Shown here piece after piece: positions 16,375 to 25,215 of a stretch of DNA of 64,000 nt. Origin of the DNA: Sphingosinicella sp963974575 (lineage in GTDB: Bacteria; Pseudomonadota; Alphaproteobacteria; Sphingomonadales; Sphingomonadaceae). The notes under the pieces are model-generated. The model saw only the letters and a list, made by a program, of their open reading frames with translations, had not been told where the DNA came from and did not search any database. The stretch lies in NCBI RefSeq assembly GCF_963974575.1, contig NZ_CAXBBQ010000001.1:1-64000 (forward strand). Direction: 5' to 3'. The position numbers were made by a program, and so were the translations under genes. How positions within the stretch are numbered: position 1 is the first letter of the stretch; every line of letters begins with the position of its first letter.

Positions 16375-17943
16375 CTACTCCGCTGCGATGCTCTCCGGCA
16401 CCCAGCTCAGCACGGGTTTCCGGGCGGCCAGCGTCTCGTCGAGACGGCGGCGCGGGGCGAGGTGCGGCGCGGCCTTGAAGTGCTCCGCCTCACCCGCCTT
16501 CGCGCGCGCCACGAGATGCCGCAGCGTCGCGATGAACTGGTCGAGCGTTGCCTTGCTCTCGGTTTCCGTGGGCTCGATCAGCATCGCGCCGTGGACGACG
16601 AGCGGGAAGTACATCGTCATCGGGTGATAGCCCTCGTCGATCAGCGCCTTGGCGATGTCGATCGTGGTGACGCCGGTGCCGTCGAGGAAATGATCGTCGA
16701 ACAGCGCCTCGTGCATACACGGCCCCGACGTGCCGAACGGCGCGGTCATCACGTCGTCGAGGCTGCGCAGCACGTAGTTCGCGTTCAGCACGGCATCCTC
16801 GGCTACCTGCCGTAGACCATCGGCGCCATGGCTCATGATATAGCTGAGCGCACGCACGAACATGCCCATCTGGCCGTGGAACGCGACCATGCGGCCGAAG
16901 CTCCGCGCGTGCCCGTCGCCCTTGCCGTGCGCCTGCTCTTCCTCGACCAGCTCATAATGCGTGCCCGTGTGGCGCACGAACGGAAGCGGCGCGAACGGCG
17001 CCAGTGCCGCCGAGAATACCACTGGCCCCGCGCCCGGCCCGCCGCCGCCGTGCGGTGTCGAGAAGGTCTTGTGGAGGTTGATGTGCATGGCGTCGATGCC
17101 GAGGTCGCCGGGGCGAACCTTGCCGACGATGGCGTTGAAGTTGGCGCCGTCACAGTAAACGTAAGCGCCCGCCGCGTGCACGGCCTCGCAAATCGCGATC
17201 ATGTCGGGCTCGAACAGGCCACACGTGTTCGGGTTGGTGATCATCACCGCCGCCACATCCGTGCCGAGCCGCGCCTTCAGCGCCGCGAGATCGACACGGC
17301 CCGCCGGGGTCGCCGGGATATTCTCCACCTCATAGCCGCAGAAGGCCGCCGTGGCGGGATTGGTGCCGTGCGCCGATTCGGGAACCAGAACCACCTTGCG
17401 CGTCTCGCCGCGCGCCTCGTGCGCCGCGCGGATCGCGAGCATCCCGCAAAGCTCGCCGTGTGCGCCCGCCTTCGGGCTCATGGCGACTTCGGGCATCCCG
17501 GTCAGCGTTTTCAGCCAATGCGCGAGACTATCGATGAGTTCGAGCGCACCCTGCACGCTGTCCACCGGCTGCAGCGGGTGGATGTCCGAAAAGCCGGGCA
17601 GGCGCGCCATCTTTTCGTTGAGGCGCGGGTTGTGCTTCATCGTGCACGAGCCGAGCGGGAACAGGCCCATGTCGATCGCGAAGTTCTGGCGGCTGAGCCG
17701 CGTGTAGTGGCGCACGACCTCGGGCTCCGACAGACCGGGCAGCCCGATCGCCTCGCGCTCCAGCCCGCCGAGCCGCGACGCAACCTTCGGCGGCGCGGGC
17801 AGGTCGACACCCGTGCGCGTGCTGTCGCCGATCTCGAAGATGAGCGGCTCTTCGAGCGCAAGGCCCCGGTTTCCGGTGAAGGTCTCGATCTCGCCGGTCT
17901 CGATGGCGCCCGGCGCCGTTTCGCGTCCCTGACGGTTCAGCAT
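16375..17943 (-). CDS. gcvPB: Glycine dehydrogenase (decarboxylating) subunit 2
   Basis: PLP-bearing half of the split P-protein, which decarboxylates glycine and passes the aminomethyl group to GcvH. It has 522 residues. The PLP lysine is K292 in MHINLHKTFSTPHGGGGPG. Other family segments are LGSCTMKHNP, SPKAGAHGELCG and PESAHGTNPATA. It overlaps gcvPA by 7 bases. The split gcvPA/gcvPB form is common in alphaproteobacteria and Gram-positives, unlike the fused GcvP of E. coli. Confidence 0.97.
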   Translation of the reverse strand: MLNRQGRETAPGAIETGEIETFTGNRGLALEEPLIFEIGDSTRTGVDLPAPPKVASRLGGLEREAIGLPGLSEPEVVRHYTRLSRQNFAIDMGLFPLGSCTMKHNPRLNEKMARLPGFSDIHPLQPVDSVQGALELIDSLAHWLKTLTGMPEVAMSPKAGAHGELCGMLAIRAAHEARGETRKVVLVPESAHGTNPATAAFCGYEVENIPATPAGRVDLAALKARLGTDVAAVMITNPNTCGLFEPDMIAICEAVHAAGAYVYCDGANFNAIVGKVRPGDLGIDAMHINLHKTFSTPHGGGGPGAGPVVFSAALAPFAPLPFVRHTGTHYELVEEEQAHGKGDGHARSFGRMVAFHGQMGMFVRALSYIMSHGADGLRQVAEDAVLNANYVLRSLDDVMTAPFGTSGPCMHEALFDDHFLDGTGVTTIDIAKALIDEGYHPMTMYFPLVVHGAMLIEPTETESKATLDQFIATLRHLVARAKAGEAEHFKAAPHLAPRRRLDETLAARKPVLSWVPESIAAE

Positions 17944-19307
17944 GACACGGCCTCCTCATACGCTGCGACAAGTCTGTCGATGTCCTCGTCCGTCTGCGTT
18001 TCCGTCACGGCAACCACGACACCGTTCGCGAGGCTCGCCTCGCCCGGATAGAGCCGCCCGAGCGCAACGCCGCCGAGCACGCCCGCGTCCGCCATGCGCC
18101 GGATCGCGGGCCGCGCCTCGACGGAAAGCCGCAGCGTGAACTCGTTGAAGAACGGCCCGTTCAGCAGGTCGACGCCCGGAATCGCCGCCAGCCGCTCCGC
18201 CACCTGCACCGCGCGGGCGTGGTTGAGCGCCGCAAGGTCGCGCAGCCCCTTCTCGCCGAGCAAGCTCATGTGGATCGTGAACGCAAGGCTGATGAGCCCG
18301 GAGTTGGTGCAGATGTTCGACGTCGCCTTCTCGCGGCGGATATGCTGCTCGCGCGTCGAGAGCGTCAGCACGAAGCCGCGCTTGCCTTCGGCGTCCACCG
18401 TCTCGCCGCACAGCCGCCCCGGCATCTGACGGACATGCTTGTGGTTGCAGGCGAAGAGGCCGAGATACGGCCCGCCGAAGCTGAGCCCGCCGCCGATCGA
18501 CTGGCCCTCGCCCACAACGATGTCCGCGCCCATCGCGCCCGGCGAACGGACCGCGCCGAAGGCGACAGCTTCCGTCACAACCGCGATCAGCAGCGCGCCC
18601 TTCTCGTGGCAGCGCGCGGCAAGCTCCGAAAGGTCGGCGACGTGGCCGAAGAGGTTTGGGTTCTGCACGACGACGCAGCTCGTCTCGTCGTCGATCGCCG
18701 CGATGAGCGCGGCGATATCATCACCCGGCGCACCGTCCGTCAGCGTCGGCACGGTGGCGACCACTTCATCATCGGTAAAGTGCGTCAGCGTCTTCGCGAC
18801 CGAGACATAGTGCGGATGCAGCCCCGCCGAGAGCAGCGCCTTCGCCCTGCGGGTCACGCGCCGCGCCATGAAGATCGCTTCCACGCACGCCGTGGAGCCG
18901 TCGTACATCGAGGCGTTCGCCACATCCATGCCGGTCAGCCGCGCGACCTGCGTCTGGAACTCGAACAGATACTGCAGCGTGCCCTGCGCGATCTCGGGCT
19001 GGTAGGGCGTGTAGCTGGTCAGGAACTCGCCACGCTGGATTAGGTGATCGACGCTCGCCGGCACATGGTGCTTGTAGGCGCCGCAGCCGAGGAAGAAGGG
19101 CACGTGCGTTGCCGTCAGGTTCTTCCGCGCCATCGCGGAGAGCGCGCGCTCCACCTCCATCTCGCTCATGTGGAGCGGCAGGCCTTCCACCGGGCCGGAA
19201 AGCCGCGCGGCGGTGGGCACGTCGCGGAACAGGTCGTCAACGCTCGGCGCGCCGATCTTGCCGAGCATCGCGGCGCGGTCGTCGGCAGTGAGGGGCAGGT
19301 ATCGCAT
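17937..19307 (-). CDS. gcvPA: Glycine dehydrogenase (decarboxylating) subunit 1
   Basis: Non-PLP-lysine half of the split P-protein; it forms a heterotetramer with GcvPB. It has 456 residues starting with MRYLPLTADDRAAMLGKIG. Typical segments are FLGCGAYKHHVPASVDHLIQRGEFLTSYTPYQPEIAQGTLQ and MYDGSTACVEA, written here in outline. Only 3 bases separate it from the methyltransferase gene upstream. It is expressed under the glycine riboswitch at the head of the operon. Confidence 0.97.
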   Translation of the reverse strand: MRYLPLTADDRAAMLGKIGAPSVDDLFRDVPTAARLSGPVEGLPLHMSEMEVERALSAMARKNLTATHVPFFLGCGAYKHHVPASVDHLIQRGEFLTSYTPYQPEIAQGTLQYLFEFQTQVARLTGMDVANASMYDGSTACVEAIFMARRVTRRAKALLSAGLHPHYVSVAKTLTHFTDDEVVATVPTLTDGAPGDDIAALIAAIDDETSCVVVQNPNLFGHVADLSELAARCHEKGALLIAVVTEAVAFGAVRSPGAMGADIVVGEGQSIGGGLSFGGPYLGLFACNHKHVRQMPGRLCGETVDAEGKRGFVLTLSTREQHIRREKATSNICTNSGLISLAFTIHMSLLGEKGLRDLAALNHARAVQVAERLAAIPGVDLLNGPFFNEFTLRLSVEARPAIRRMADAGVLGGVALGRLYPGEASLANGVVVAVTETQTDEDIDRLVAAYEEAVSC

Positions 19308-19310
19308 TCG

Positions 19311-20072
19311 CTACTCCGGTTTTGTGGCTGCGAAGCGCAGCCGCACGTAATCCGCCATCCAGTTGCCGTCCGCATCGCAGAGGATGGGACGGAGAAGTTC
19401 GACAGTCTCATCGATCACCGCCTGCCGGTCGCTGTCCGTGACCTTGAGCGCATCGAGGAAACCGGTGCGAAACGTCGTGAGCCACGCCGCCATGCCGCTC
19501 GCGAGCGGCGTCTGGCGCGGGATGATGTCGCACACCTCAACCGCGAATCCCGCAGCCTCCAGCGCGGCGCGCGCCTGCGGTGCGGTCATGTAGACCTGGT
19601 CCTCATGGCCAGGCACGGCATAGCCGCGCGCCTTCAGCACGCCGCGCAGGCCCGCGCGGATCGCGGCGATGTTACCGAAACCACCGCATTCGGCGATGAA
19701 GCGCCCGCCCGGCTCCAAGGCGCGGTGCACCCCCGCGAACACCGCCGCCGTGTCGGGCATCCAGTGCAGCGCTGCGTTCGAGAACACGGCATCGAAACCG
19801 CCGTCGAAGGTCAGCCGCTGGCCGTCCATCACCTCGGCGTCGAGGCCCTTGGCGCGCGCAGCTGCCACCATCGCCGGATCAGCATCGGTGCCGAGCACGC
19901 TCGCCCCCGCCTCGACGAGCTTCAGCGTCAGCACGCCGTCGCCGCAGCCCAGATCGAGGATGCGCTCGCCCGCCTTCGGCGCAAGCAGCCCAAGCACGGC
20001 AGCCCCGAGCGCAGGCACGAACGACGCGTGGGCGGCGTATTCGGCTGGATCGAAATTGTGCTGCCGCGCCAT
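19311..20072 (-). CDS. Class I SAM-dependent methyltransferase inside the glycine cleavage operon
   Basis: A 253-residue methyltransferase of the BioC/trans-aconitate methyltransferase type. Motif I is ILDLGCGDGVLTLKLVEAG (about 39-57), then an acidic motif II (VLGTDADPAM) and the motif FDAVFSNAALHWMPD. A helical C-terminal lid follows. The substrate is unknown. It lies between gcvH (5 bases) and gcvPA (3 bases) and so must be co-expressed with glycine cleavage under the riboswitch. It is not part of the known glycine cleavage system; the pairing could simply link C1-unit supply with SAM use. Confidence 0.88.
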   Translation of the reverse strand: MARQHNFDPAEYAAHASFVPALGAAVLGLLAPKAGERILDLGCGDGVLTLKLVEAGASVLGTDADPAMVAAARAKGLDAEVMDGQRLTFDGGFDAVFSNAALHWMPDTAAVFAGVHRALEPGGRFIAECGGFGNIAAIRAGLRGVLKARGYAVPGHEDQVYMTAPQARAALEAAGFAVEVCDIIPRQTPLASGMAAWLTTFRTGFLDALKVTDSDRQAVIDETVELLRPILCDADGNWMADYVRLRFAATKPE

Positions 20073-20077
20073 CGCGA

Positions 20078-20449
20078 CTACAGGTCCGCGCAGAACGCGG
20101 CGTAGGCGTCCGCGTCCATCAGGCCGGAAAGCTCGGCAGCGTTGCCGATGCTCATCCTGAAGAACCAGCCATCGGTTTCCGCAGCGCTGTTAACGAGCGC
20201 CGGATCGGCTTCGAGGGCATCGTTCACTTCACTGACGCTACCCGAAATCGGCGCATAGACCTCGCTCGCGGCCTTCACCGATTCGACGACGGCGGCATCC
20301 TTGCCCTGCACCAGCGCCTTGCCCACGGCGGGAAGCTCAACAAACACCACGTCGCCGAGCTGGCCCTGCGCATAATCGGTGATGCCCACGGTGGCGGTGT
20401 CGCCCTCAACGCGGACCCACTCGTGCTCTTTCGAATAATAGACGGTCAT
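20078..20449 (-). CDS. gcvH: Glycine cleavage system H protein
   Basis: Lipoyl carrier that shuttles the aminomethyl group from the P to the T protein. It has 123 residues from the ATG at 20449, which overlaps the gcvT stop (TGATG). The lipoylation site is K59 in VVESVKAASEVYAP. The C-terminal GWFFRMSIGNAAEL segment is typical. Confidence 0.97.
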   Translation of the reverse strand: MTVYYSKEHEWVRVEGDTATVGITDYAQGQLGDVVFVELPAVGKALVQGKDAAVVESVKAASEVYAPISGSVSEVNDALEADPALVNSAAETDGWFFRMSIGNAAELSGLMDADAYAAFCADL

Positions 20450-21564
20450 CACTGGCCTCCCTGTCTGACATAACGGTGCGGAACGAACGGCATGGGCGCG
20501 ACAACGGCGGCGAGCCGCCGTCCGCGAACATCGATTTCAAGCGCGGTGCCGTCGGCGGCATAGCTCGCCGAAACGAAGCCCATCGCGATCGGCGCGCCTA
20601 CCGTGGGCGCGAACCCGCCCGAGGTGACGACGCCCACCTTCTCGGTCCCGGCGAAAATCTCGGCGCCTTCGCGCGCGGGCAGTTTGCCTTCGACGCGCAG
20701 CCCGATGCGCTTCACCGGCGCACCGTTCAGCAACTGGCCGAGAATACGCTCCGCGCCCGGAAACCCGCCTTCGACCTTGCGGCGCTTGGAAATCGCAAAG
20801 CCGAGATCGGCCTCGATCGGCGTAGAGGCCGTGGAAAGGTCGTGGCCATAGAGCGGCAGCCCTGCCTCCAGCCGCAGCGAATCGCGCGCGCCAAGGCCGA
20901 TCGGCTTCACTTCGGGCTGAGCCAGCAGCGCGCGGGCAACGGCTTCGACGTGCTCTGCAGGCACCGAAATCTCGAAGCCGTCCTCGCCCGTGTAGCCGGA
21001 GCGGCTTACCCACACGTCCACATCCTCAATGCGGAAGGCCCCTGCCTTCATGAATACCAGGGTCGAAACTTCGCCCGCGACGCGCGCCAGCGCATCCACC
21101 GCCTTCGGCCCCTGCAGCGCGAGCAGCGCGAGATCGGTGCGGTGAACGAGCGATACGCCGTCCGCAAGTCGCGCCGCAATGTGCGCAATGTCGCCGTGCT
21201 TCGTCGCACCGTTGACGACGACATAGAAATGATCGCCGCGGTTCGTCACCATCAGGTCGTCGATGATGCCGCCGTTGTCGTCGAGCAGCAGCGAATAGCG
21301 CATCCGGTTCTCGCGCAGCGCCAGGAAATCGCCGGGCATCAGGCTCTCGAGCGCGGCAGCAACGTCCTGGCCGCGAAATTCCAGCTGCCCCATGTGGCTC
21401 ACGTCGAACAGGCCGGCGCTCTCGCGCGTCCAGCTGTGCTCGGCCATGATGCCTTCGAACTGCACGGGCATGGCATAGCCTGCGAACGGCACCATGCGCC
21501 CGCCGAGTTCGCGATGCAGGGCATCGAGCGGCAGCGTCAGCGCGGTTTCATCGGATTCAGACAT
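20449..21564 (-). CDS. gcvT: Aminomethyltransferase (glycine cleavage T protein)
   Basis: Transfers the methylene group from GcvH-bound aminomethyl-lipoate to tetrahydrofolate and releases ammonia. It has 371 residues from MSESDETALTLPL (ATG 21564). Visible features are FDVSHMGQLEFRG near the N-terminus, the folate-binding region IIDDLMVTNRGDHFYVVVNGATKHGD, and SRSGYTGEDGFEI. It is the first gene of the operon gcvT-gcvH-methyltransferase-gcvPA-gcvPB, about 50 bases downstream of the riboswitch. Confidence 0.97.
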   Translation of the reverse strand: MSESDETALTLPLDALHRELGGRMVPFAGYAMPVQFEGIMAEHSWTRESAGLFDVSHMGQLEFRGQDVAAALESLMPGDFLALRENRMRYSLLLDDNGGIIDDLMVTNRGDHFYVVVNGATKHGDIAHIAARLADGVSLVHRTDLALLALQGPKAVDALARVAGEVSTLVFMKAGAFRIEDVDVWVSRSGYTGEDGFEISVPAEHVEAVARALLAQPEVKPIGLGARDSLRLEAGLPLYGHDLSTASTPIEADLGFAISKRRKVEGGFPGAERILGQLLNGAPVKRIGLRVEGKLPAREGAEIFAGTEKVGVVTSGGFAPTVGAPIAMGFVSASYAADGTALEIDVRGRRLAAVVAPMPFVPHRYVRQGGQ

Positions 21565-21614
21565 CAGGGCTCCGTTCGTGACACAGATTCCCGATGCAAA
21601 GCCGCACCGGGCCG

Positions 21615-21820
21615 CCCCCATCTGTCACGGAACCTGAGAGTTTCGCGCTGGCCGGGCCTGCGCTTACCCCGTCGGTGGGATGCGCCCGAAGCCGCATCCG
21701 CTTTCCAGAGCGCCGTACAAGATGGCCGCGCGGTCCATGGGCCTGAGAGATTCCGGGGGCGGTTGCTCCTTCGGCGCCGCATTCCGAAGAATGCGGACTC
21801 TCCCGCGCGTCACCGATGCC
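21615..21820 (-). promoter_or_regulatory. Tandem glycine riboswitch upstream of gcvT
   Basis: Read on the minus strand, two glycine aptamers follow each other. The first (about 21815-21738) has GCGGGAGAG, GCGCCGAAGGAGCAACCG and TCTCTCAGGC. The second (about 21711-21620) has CTCTGGAAAGCGG, CCACCGACGGGGTAAGC and ACTCTCAGGTTC. Both show the core glycine-aptamer words and their order, with a short linker between them. The leader then runs about 50 bases to the gcvT start without an obvious terminator, so translational control or a read-through switch is possible. In known cases glycine binding turns the gcv genes on. Confidence 0.92.
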
Positions 21821-21893
21821 GGAGCACCGACGGCATGGCCTCCATGCGGGGCGGCAGGGATTCTGTCAACGGGGCTGATCGGAACAGGCGTGA

Positions 21894-21923
21894 AAAGGGC
21901 GGCACGTCGCCAGGCCGCCCTTT
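21894..21923 (-). terminator. Intrinsic terminator after the secreted protein gene
   Basis: A perfect 10-bp stem (AAAGGGCGGC at 21894-21903 with GCCGCCCTTT at 21914-21923) and a 10-base loop; on the minus strand it is followed by TTCACG after the TTT of the stem. It lies just downstream of the gene ending at 21952 and upstream of the gcv promoter region, insulating the two. Confidence 0.75.
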
Positions 21924-21951
21924 CCGTATCAGGCCTGTTGGGTAAGCGGCG

Positions 21952-22410
21952 TTATTCGAGCCACTGCCCCGTGCCCTTCGCCGCCGCGCCCTTACCATGC
22001 AGCGTCAACGTCCCGCGCCGCCCAGCATAGGCGCCCGTCTTGCCGACGAGGCCGCCCACGCAGCTCGTTTCCGTGCCGGCCTTGTCGACAAAGTTGCAGC
22101 CCATCAGCGCGCTGAACGTGCCGTCGTTCGAAACGATGTCGCACGCGCCGTGCATCATGAAGATCGAGTCGCGCGGTGGCTGGCTCATCGATATGCATTT
22201 CGTCGTGCTCGTGGTCTTGCGGCCGTCCGCGAAGGTCGCGTTGCTTTTGCCTGTCCAGTAAGCGCCGCCGAAGGGCGCACCGTCGGCCCCGACGCCGCCA
22301 ACCGTCGCAGGCGTGTCATTTTGCGATTCAAAGGTAAACATCTGGGCGCTGGCGCCACTGGCGGCTGTTATCGTCAAAGTAACAGCCATTCCAACCATCA
22401 ATATATTCAT
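21952..22410 (-). CDS. Small secreted protein of unknown function
   Basis: A 152-residue exported protein with a signal peptide (MVGMAVTLTITAASGASAQ). The mature part has four cysteines, is rich in Gly/Thr, and ends in repeated Gly-rich beta-like segments (GAYAGRRGTLTLHGKG, then GTGQWLE). This GxYxGxxG...GTGxW pattern recalls small beta-barrel or dirigent-like folds, but I do not recognise the family. It has its own terminator and so is probably monocistronic. Confidence 0.7.
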   Translation of the reverse strand: MNILMVGMAVTLTITAASGASAQMFTFESQNDTPATVGGVGADGAPFGGAYWTGKSNATFADGRKTTSTTKCISMSQPPRDSIFMMHGACDIVSNDGTFSALMGCNFVDKAGTETSCVGGLVGKTGAYAGRRGTLTLHGKGAAAKGTGQWLE

Positions 22411-22578
22411 GATCTCTCCCCACTACAGCTTCGTTGTCGGCAGGAAGCCAAGCAAATTAATCAAAGCGGGAAGCAAATGATGGCAACTGGGTATCGTGGG
22501 TTGGATGTACCCCCGATCGCCGCATTTCTCAACGTTTATCCTCGAAACGACGGTCCCGGATGCGCCGGAACCGCGCTT

Positions 22579-23196
22579 TCACTTTCCGACGTTGTACGCG
22601 AGCGCCGCATCGTCGAGCTGGAAGCCGACCAGAAGTTCGAAGCTGGCGTTCTTCAATGCGCTTCGCGCTTCCGGCGCGGCCAGCGGGTCGATCGCGGCGT
22701 CGGCGTCGCCCGGCTTGCGCTCACGGGTCAGCTCGCGTGCGATGTTTTCGGGCAGCGCGGCAGCGGCGCGGCTGATGTCGCTGCGCGCATACCCGGTCGT
22801 GCGCGCACGCAGCTGGCCGTCATCGAAGCGCAGCGTAACGCTGCCGAGCTGCTTGGAGAGCAGCTGGTCGCCCGCCCGCAGCACAACGGCGAAATAAGGC
22901 AGCGTCACTTCGCGCGCACCGCTGGCGTTCGCGCGCTGTGCCACGACATCGAACGAAAGCTGACTATTCAGCCGCTCCGCCGATTCGGCGCAGGTGGCGC
23001 GCACGTTGGTGATCACGGCGGTCACATCGATGGCGTTCGCGTCGCGGCTTGTCTCCGGCGAGAACAACGTCACCTCGCTCGCGTACTGGAGCGTACCGGC
23101 CGCAGGGCAGGGGCTGCGCGTGATCTTCAGCGGATTGCCGCCACCGCAAGCTGCCAGCATGAGGAGCGCAGGCACAACAACGAAAAACTGGCGCAC
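22579..23196 (-). CDS. Predicted lipoprotein of unknown function
   Basis: A 205-residue protein. The GTG at 23196 has GGAAGG about 10 bases upstream and directly opens the signal FFVVVPALLMLAAC (lipobox LAAC); an ATG at 23217 would add seven residues and has a poorer ribosome site. The mature domain is beta-rich and ends in a helical segment (ALKNASFELLVGFQLDDAALAYNVGK). I saw no enzymatic motif. It is divergent from ispH, with which it shares a promoter region of about 115 bp. Confidence 0.8.
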   Translation of the reverse strand: MRQFFVVVPALLMLAACGGGNPLKITRSPCPAAGTLQYASEVTLFSPETSRDANAIDVTAVITNVRATCAESAERLNSQLSFDVVAQRANASGAREVTLPYFAVVLRAGDQLLSKQLGSVTLRFDDGQLRARTTGYARSDISRAAAALPENIARELTRERKPGDADAAIDPLAAPEARSALKNASFELLVGFQLDDAALAYNVGK

Positions 23197-23310
23197 GAGT
23201 GACGATCCTTCCCGCATCGGGCTGAGAGCGCCCTTTGGCACCCCCTGTCGTCCGCTTCTATAGGAACCGGCTTTTGAAGCGGCAAGCAATCGCGTAGAGG
23301 GGGCGCCGCC

Positions 23311-24270
23311 ATGGCCGACATTGATCCTGATCTGAAACGCCCCCTCCGTGTGAAGGTGGCCGCGCCGCGCGGCTTCTGCGCCGGCGTCGACCGCGCCATC
23401 CGCATCGTCGAGCTTGCGATCGAAAAGTGGGGCGCGCCCGTCTACGTGCGCCACGAAATCGTTCACAACCGCTTCGTCGTCGATGGCCTGCGCGCCAAGG
23501 GCGCCGTGTTCGTCGAGGAACTAGACGAGGTGCCGGAAGACGTGCCGGTGATCTTCTCGGCGCACGGCGTGCCGAAAAGCGTGCCGAAGGCCGCCGAGGC
23601 GCGCAAGATGGTCTATGTCGACGCCACATGCCCGCTCGTGTCGAAGGTACACCGGCAGGCTGAGCGGCTGATCGAGCAGGGGCGGCACATCATCTTCGTC
23701 GGCCATGCCGGGCATCCCGAGGTGATTGGCACGTTCGGGCAGGTGCCGCAGGGCGCGATGACGCTGGTGGAAACGATCGAGGACGCCGAAACCATTGCCG
23801 TTGCGGACCCTTCGTGCATCGCCTTCCTCACGCAGACGACCCTGTCCGTGGACGACACGCACGAAATCGTCGAGACGCTGCGCCGCCGCTTCCCGGAGAT
23901 TCAGGCGCCGCGCGGCGAGGACATCTGCTACGCGACATCGAACCGGCAGGACGCCGTGAAGGCCCTCGCGGGCGATTGCGATGTCGTGTTCGTGATTGGC
24001 GCGCCCAATTCCTCGAACTCTCTGCGCTTGCGCGAGGTCGCCGAGCGTTGCGGGGCCCGCGCCTACCTCGTTCAGCGCGCCGCCGAGCTGGACTGGGCCT
24101 GGCTTGACGATGCGGACACTGTCGGCATCACGGCTGGCGCATCCGCGCCCGAAGTGCTCGTTCAGGAGCTGCTGGACACGCTCGCCGCGCGCCGCACGCT
24201 CGACATCGAGCAGATCTCGACCGCGACCGAGGACGTCGTCTTCAAGCTGCCGCGCGTGCTCTCGGAGTAG
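23311..24270 (+). CDS. ispH: 4-hydroxy-3-methylbut-2-enyl diphosphate reductase
   Basis: Last step of the MEP isoprenoid pathway, making IPP and DMAPP with an iron-sulfur cluster. It has 319 residues. The three cluster cysteines are C23 (APRGFCAGVDRAI), C107 (VDATCPLV) and C206 (EDICYATSNRQ). The substrate histidines in HEIVHN, SAHGV and GHAGHPE and the SSNSLRL segment are present. The next gene, thrB, starts 3 bases later. Confidence 0.98.
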   Translation: MADIDPDLKRPLRVKVAAPRGFCAGVDRAIRIVELAIEKWGAPVYVRHEIVHNRFVVDGLRAKGAVFVEELDEVPEDVPVIFSAHGVPKSVPKAAEARKMVYVDATCPLVSKVHRQAERLIEQGRHIIFVGHAGHPEVIGTFGQVPQGAMTLVETIEDAETIAVADPSCIAFLTQTTLSVDDTHEIVETLRRRFPEIQAPRGEDICYATSNRQDAVKALAGDCDVVFVIGAPNSSNSLRLREVAERCGARAYLVQRAAELDWAWLDDADTVGITAGASAPEVLVQELLDTLAARRTLDIEQISTATEDVVFKLPRVLSE

Positions 24271-24273
24271 ACG

Positions 24274-25215
24274 GTGGCTGTTTACACGCATGTTCCCGCG
24301 GAGGATTTGTCCGCGTTCGTCGCACGCTACGACATTGGCGAACTTGTCGCCGCCAAGGGCATAGCCGAAGGCGTCGAGAACTCGAACTACCTGATCGACA
24401 CGACGCAGGGACGTTACATCCTGACGCTCTATGAAAAGCGCGTTGCTGCCGACGATCTTCCCTATTTCCTCGCCCTGATGCGCCACGCTGCGGACCGCGG
24501 CCTGCCCGTGCCGAAGCCGATCGAGGACCGCGCCGGAGATGCCCTGCAGGATCTCGCGGGCCGGCCGGCGTGCGTGATCGAGTTCCTCACCGGGATTTCG
24601 GTAACCGAACCCACGCCCGCCCTGTGCCATGCCGCCGGGGAAGCGCTCGGGCGCCTGCACGCGGCAACCGCGGACTTCAAGGGAACGCGCCCCAATGCGC
24701 TCGGCCACGAAGGACGGCTGGAGCTGGCGGCAAAGTGCCTGCCGCGCGCGGGCGAGATCGATCCGGGTCTTGGCCCGCTCATCGAGACGGAGATGGCATT
24801 CCAGAAGGCGCACTGGCGCGCCGACCTGCCGCAGGCGACGATCCACGCCGATCTGTTCCCGGACAATATGCTCGCGCTCGGCGATACCGTCACCGGCATC
24901 ATCGATTTCTACTTCGCCTGTACGGACGCGCGTGCCTACGACCTTGCCGTGATGCACGGCGCCTGGTGCTTCAGCAACGACGGTGCGGTTTTCTATCCCG
25001 AACGTGCGGAAGCGCTGGAGGCGGGCTACCGCGCCGCGCACCCGATCTCTGATGCCGAGGCGGCCGCAATGCCCGTGCTGCGCCGCGCGTCGGCGCTGCG
25101 CTTCCTGCTCACGCGCGCGTGGGACTGGGTCAACACCCCGGCGGACGCGCTCGTCACCCGCAAGGATCCGATGGCCTTCGCGCGGCGGCTTCTCCACTAC
25201 CGCGAGGCCGAATGA
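24274..25215 (+). CDS. thrB: Homoserine kinase (APH-fold type)
   Basis: Phosphorylates homoserine in threonine synthesis. It has 313 residues from a GTG start. It belongs to the aminoglycoside-phosphotransferase-fold homoserine kinases common in alphaproteobacteria: N-terminal GVENSNYLIDTTQGRYILTLYEKR, then the catalytic loop IHADLFPDNML and the metal Asp in GIIDFYFA. The ispH-thrB-rnhA order is conserved in related genomes. The stop overlaps the rnhA start by ATGA. Confidence 0.93.
   Translation: MAVYTHVPAEDLSAFVARYDIGELVAAKGIAEGVENSNYLIDTTQGRYILTLYEKRVAADDLPYFLALMRHAADRGLPVPKPIEDRAGDALQDLAGRPACVIEFLTGISVTEPTPALCHAAGEALGRLHAATADFKGTRPNALGHEGRLELAAKCLPRAGEIDPGLGPLIETEMAFQKAHWRADLPQATIHADLFPDNMLALGDTVTGIIDFYFACTDARAYDLAVMHGAWCFSNDGAVFYPERAEALEAGYRAAHPISDAEAAAMPVLRRASALRFLLTRAWDWVNTPADALVTRKDPMAFARRLLHYREAE

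Larger units (their letters stand above)
21565..21951. other. 387-bp non-coding region holding riboswitch, promoter and terminator
   Basis: This gap between gcvT and the next gene contains the tandem glycine riboswitch, a possible -35 element (TTGACA on the minus strand, 21869-21864) about 50 bases upstream of the first aptamer, with no good -10 to match, and the terminator of the minus-strand gene at 21952. No additional coding sequence is convincing. Confidence 0.6.
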
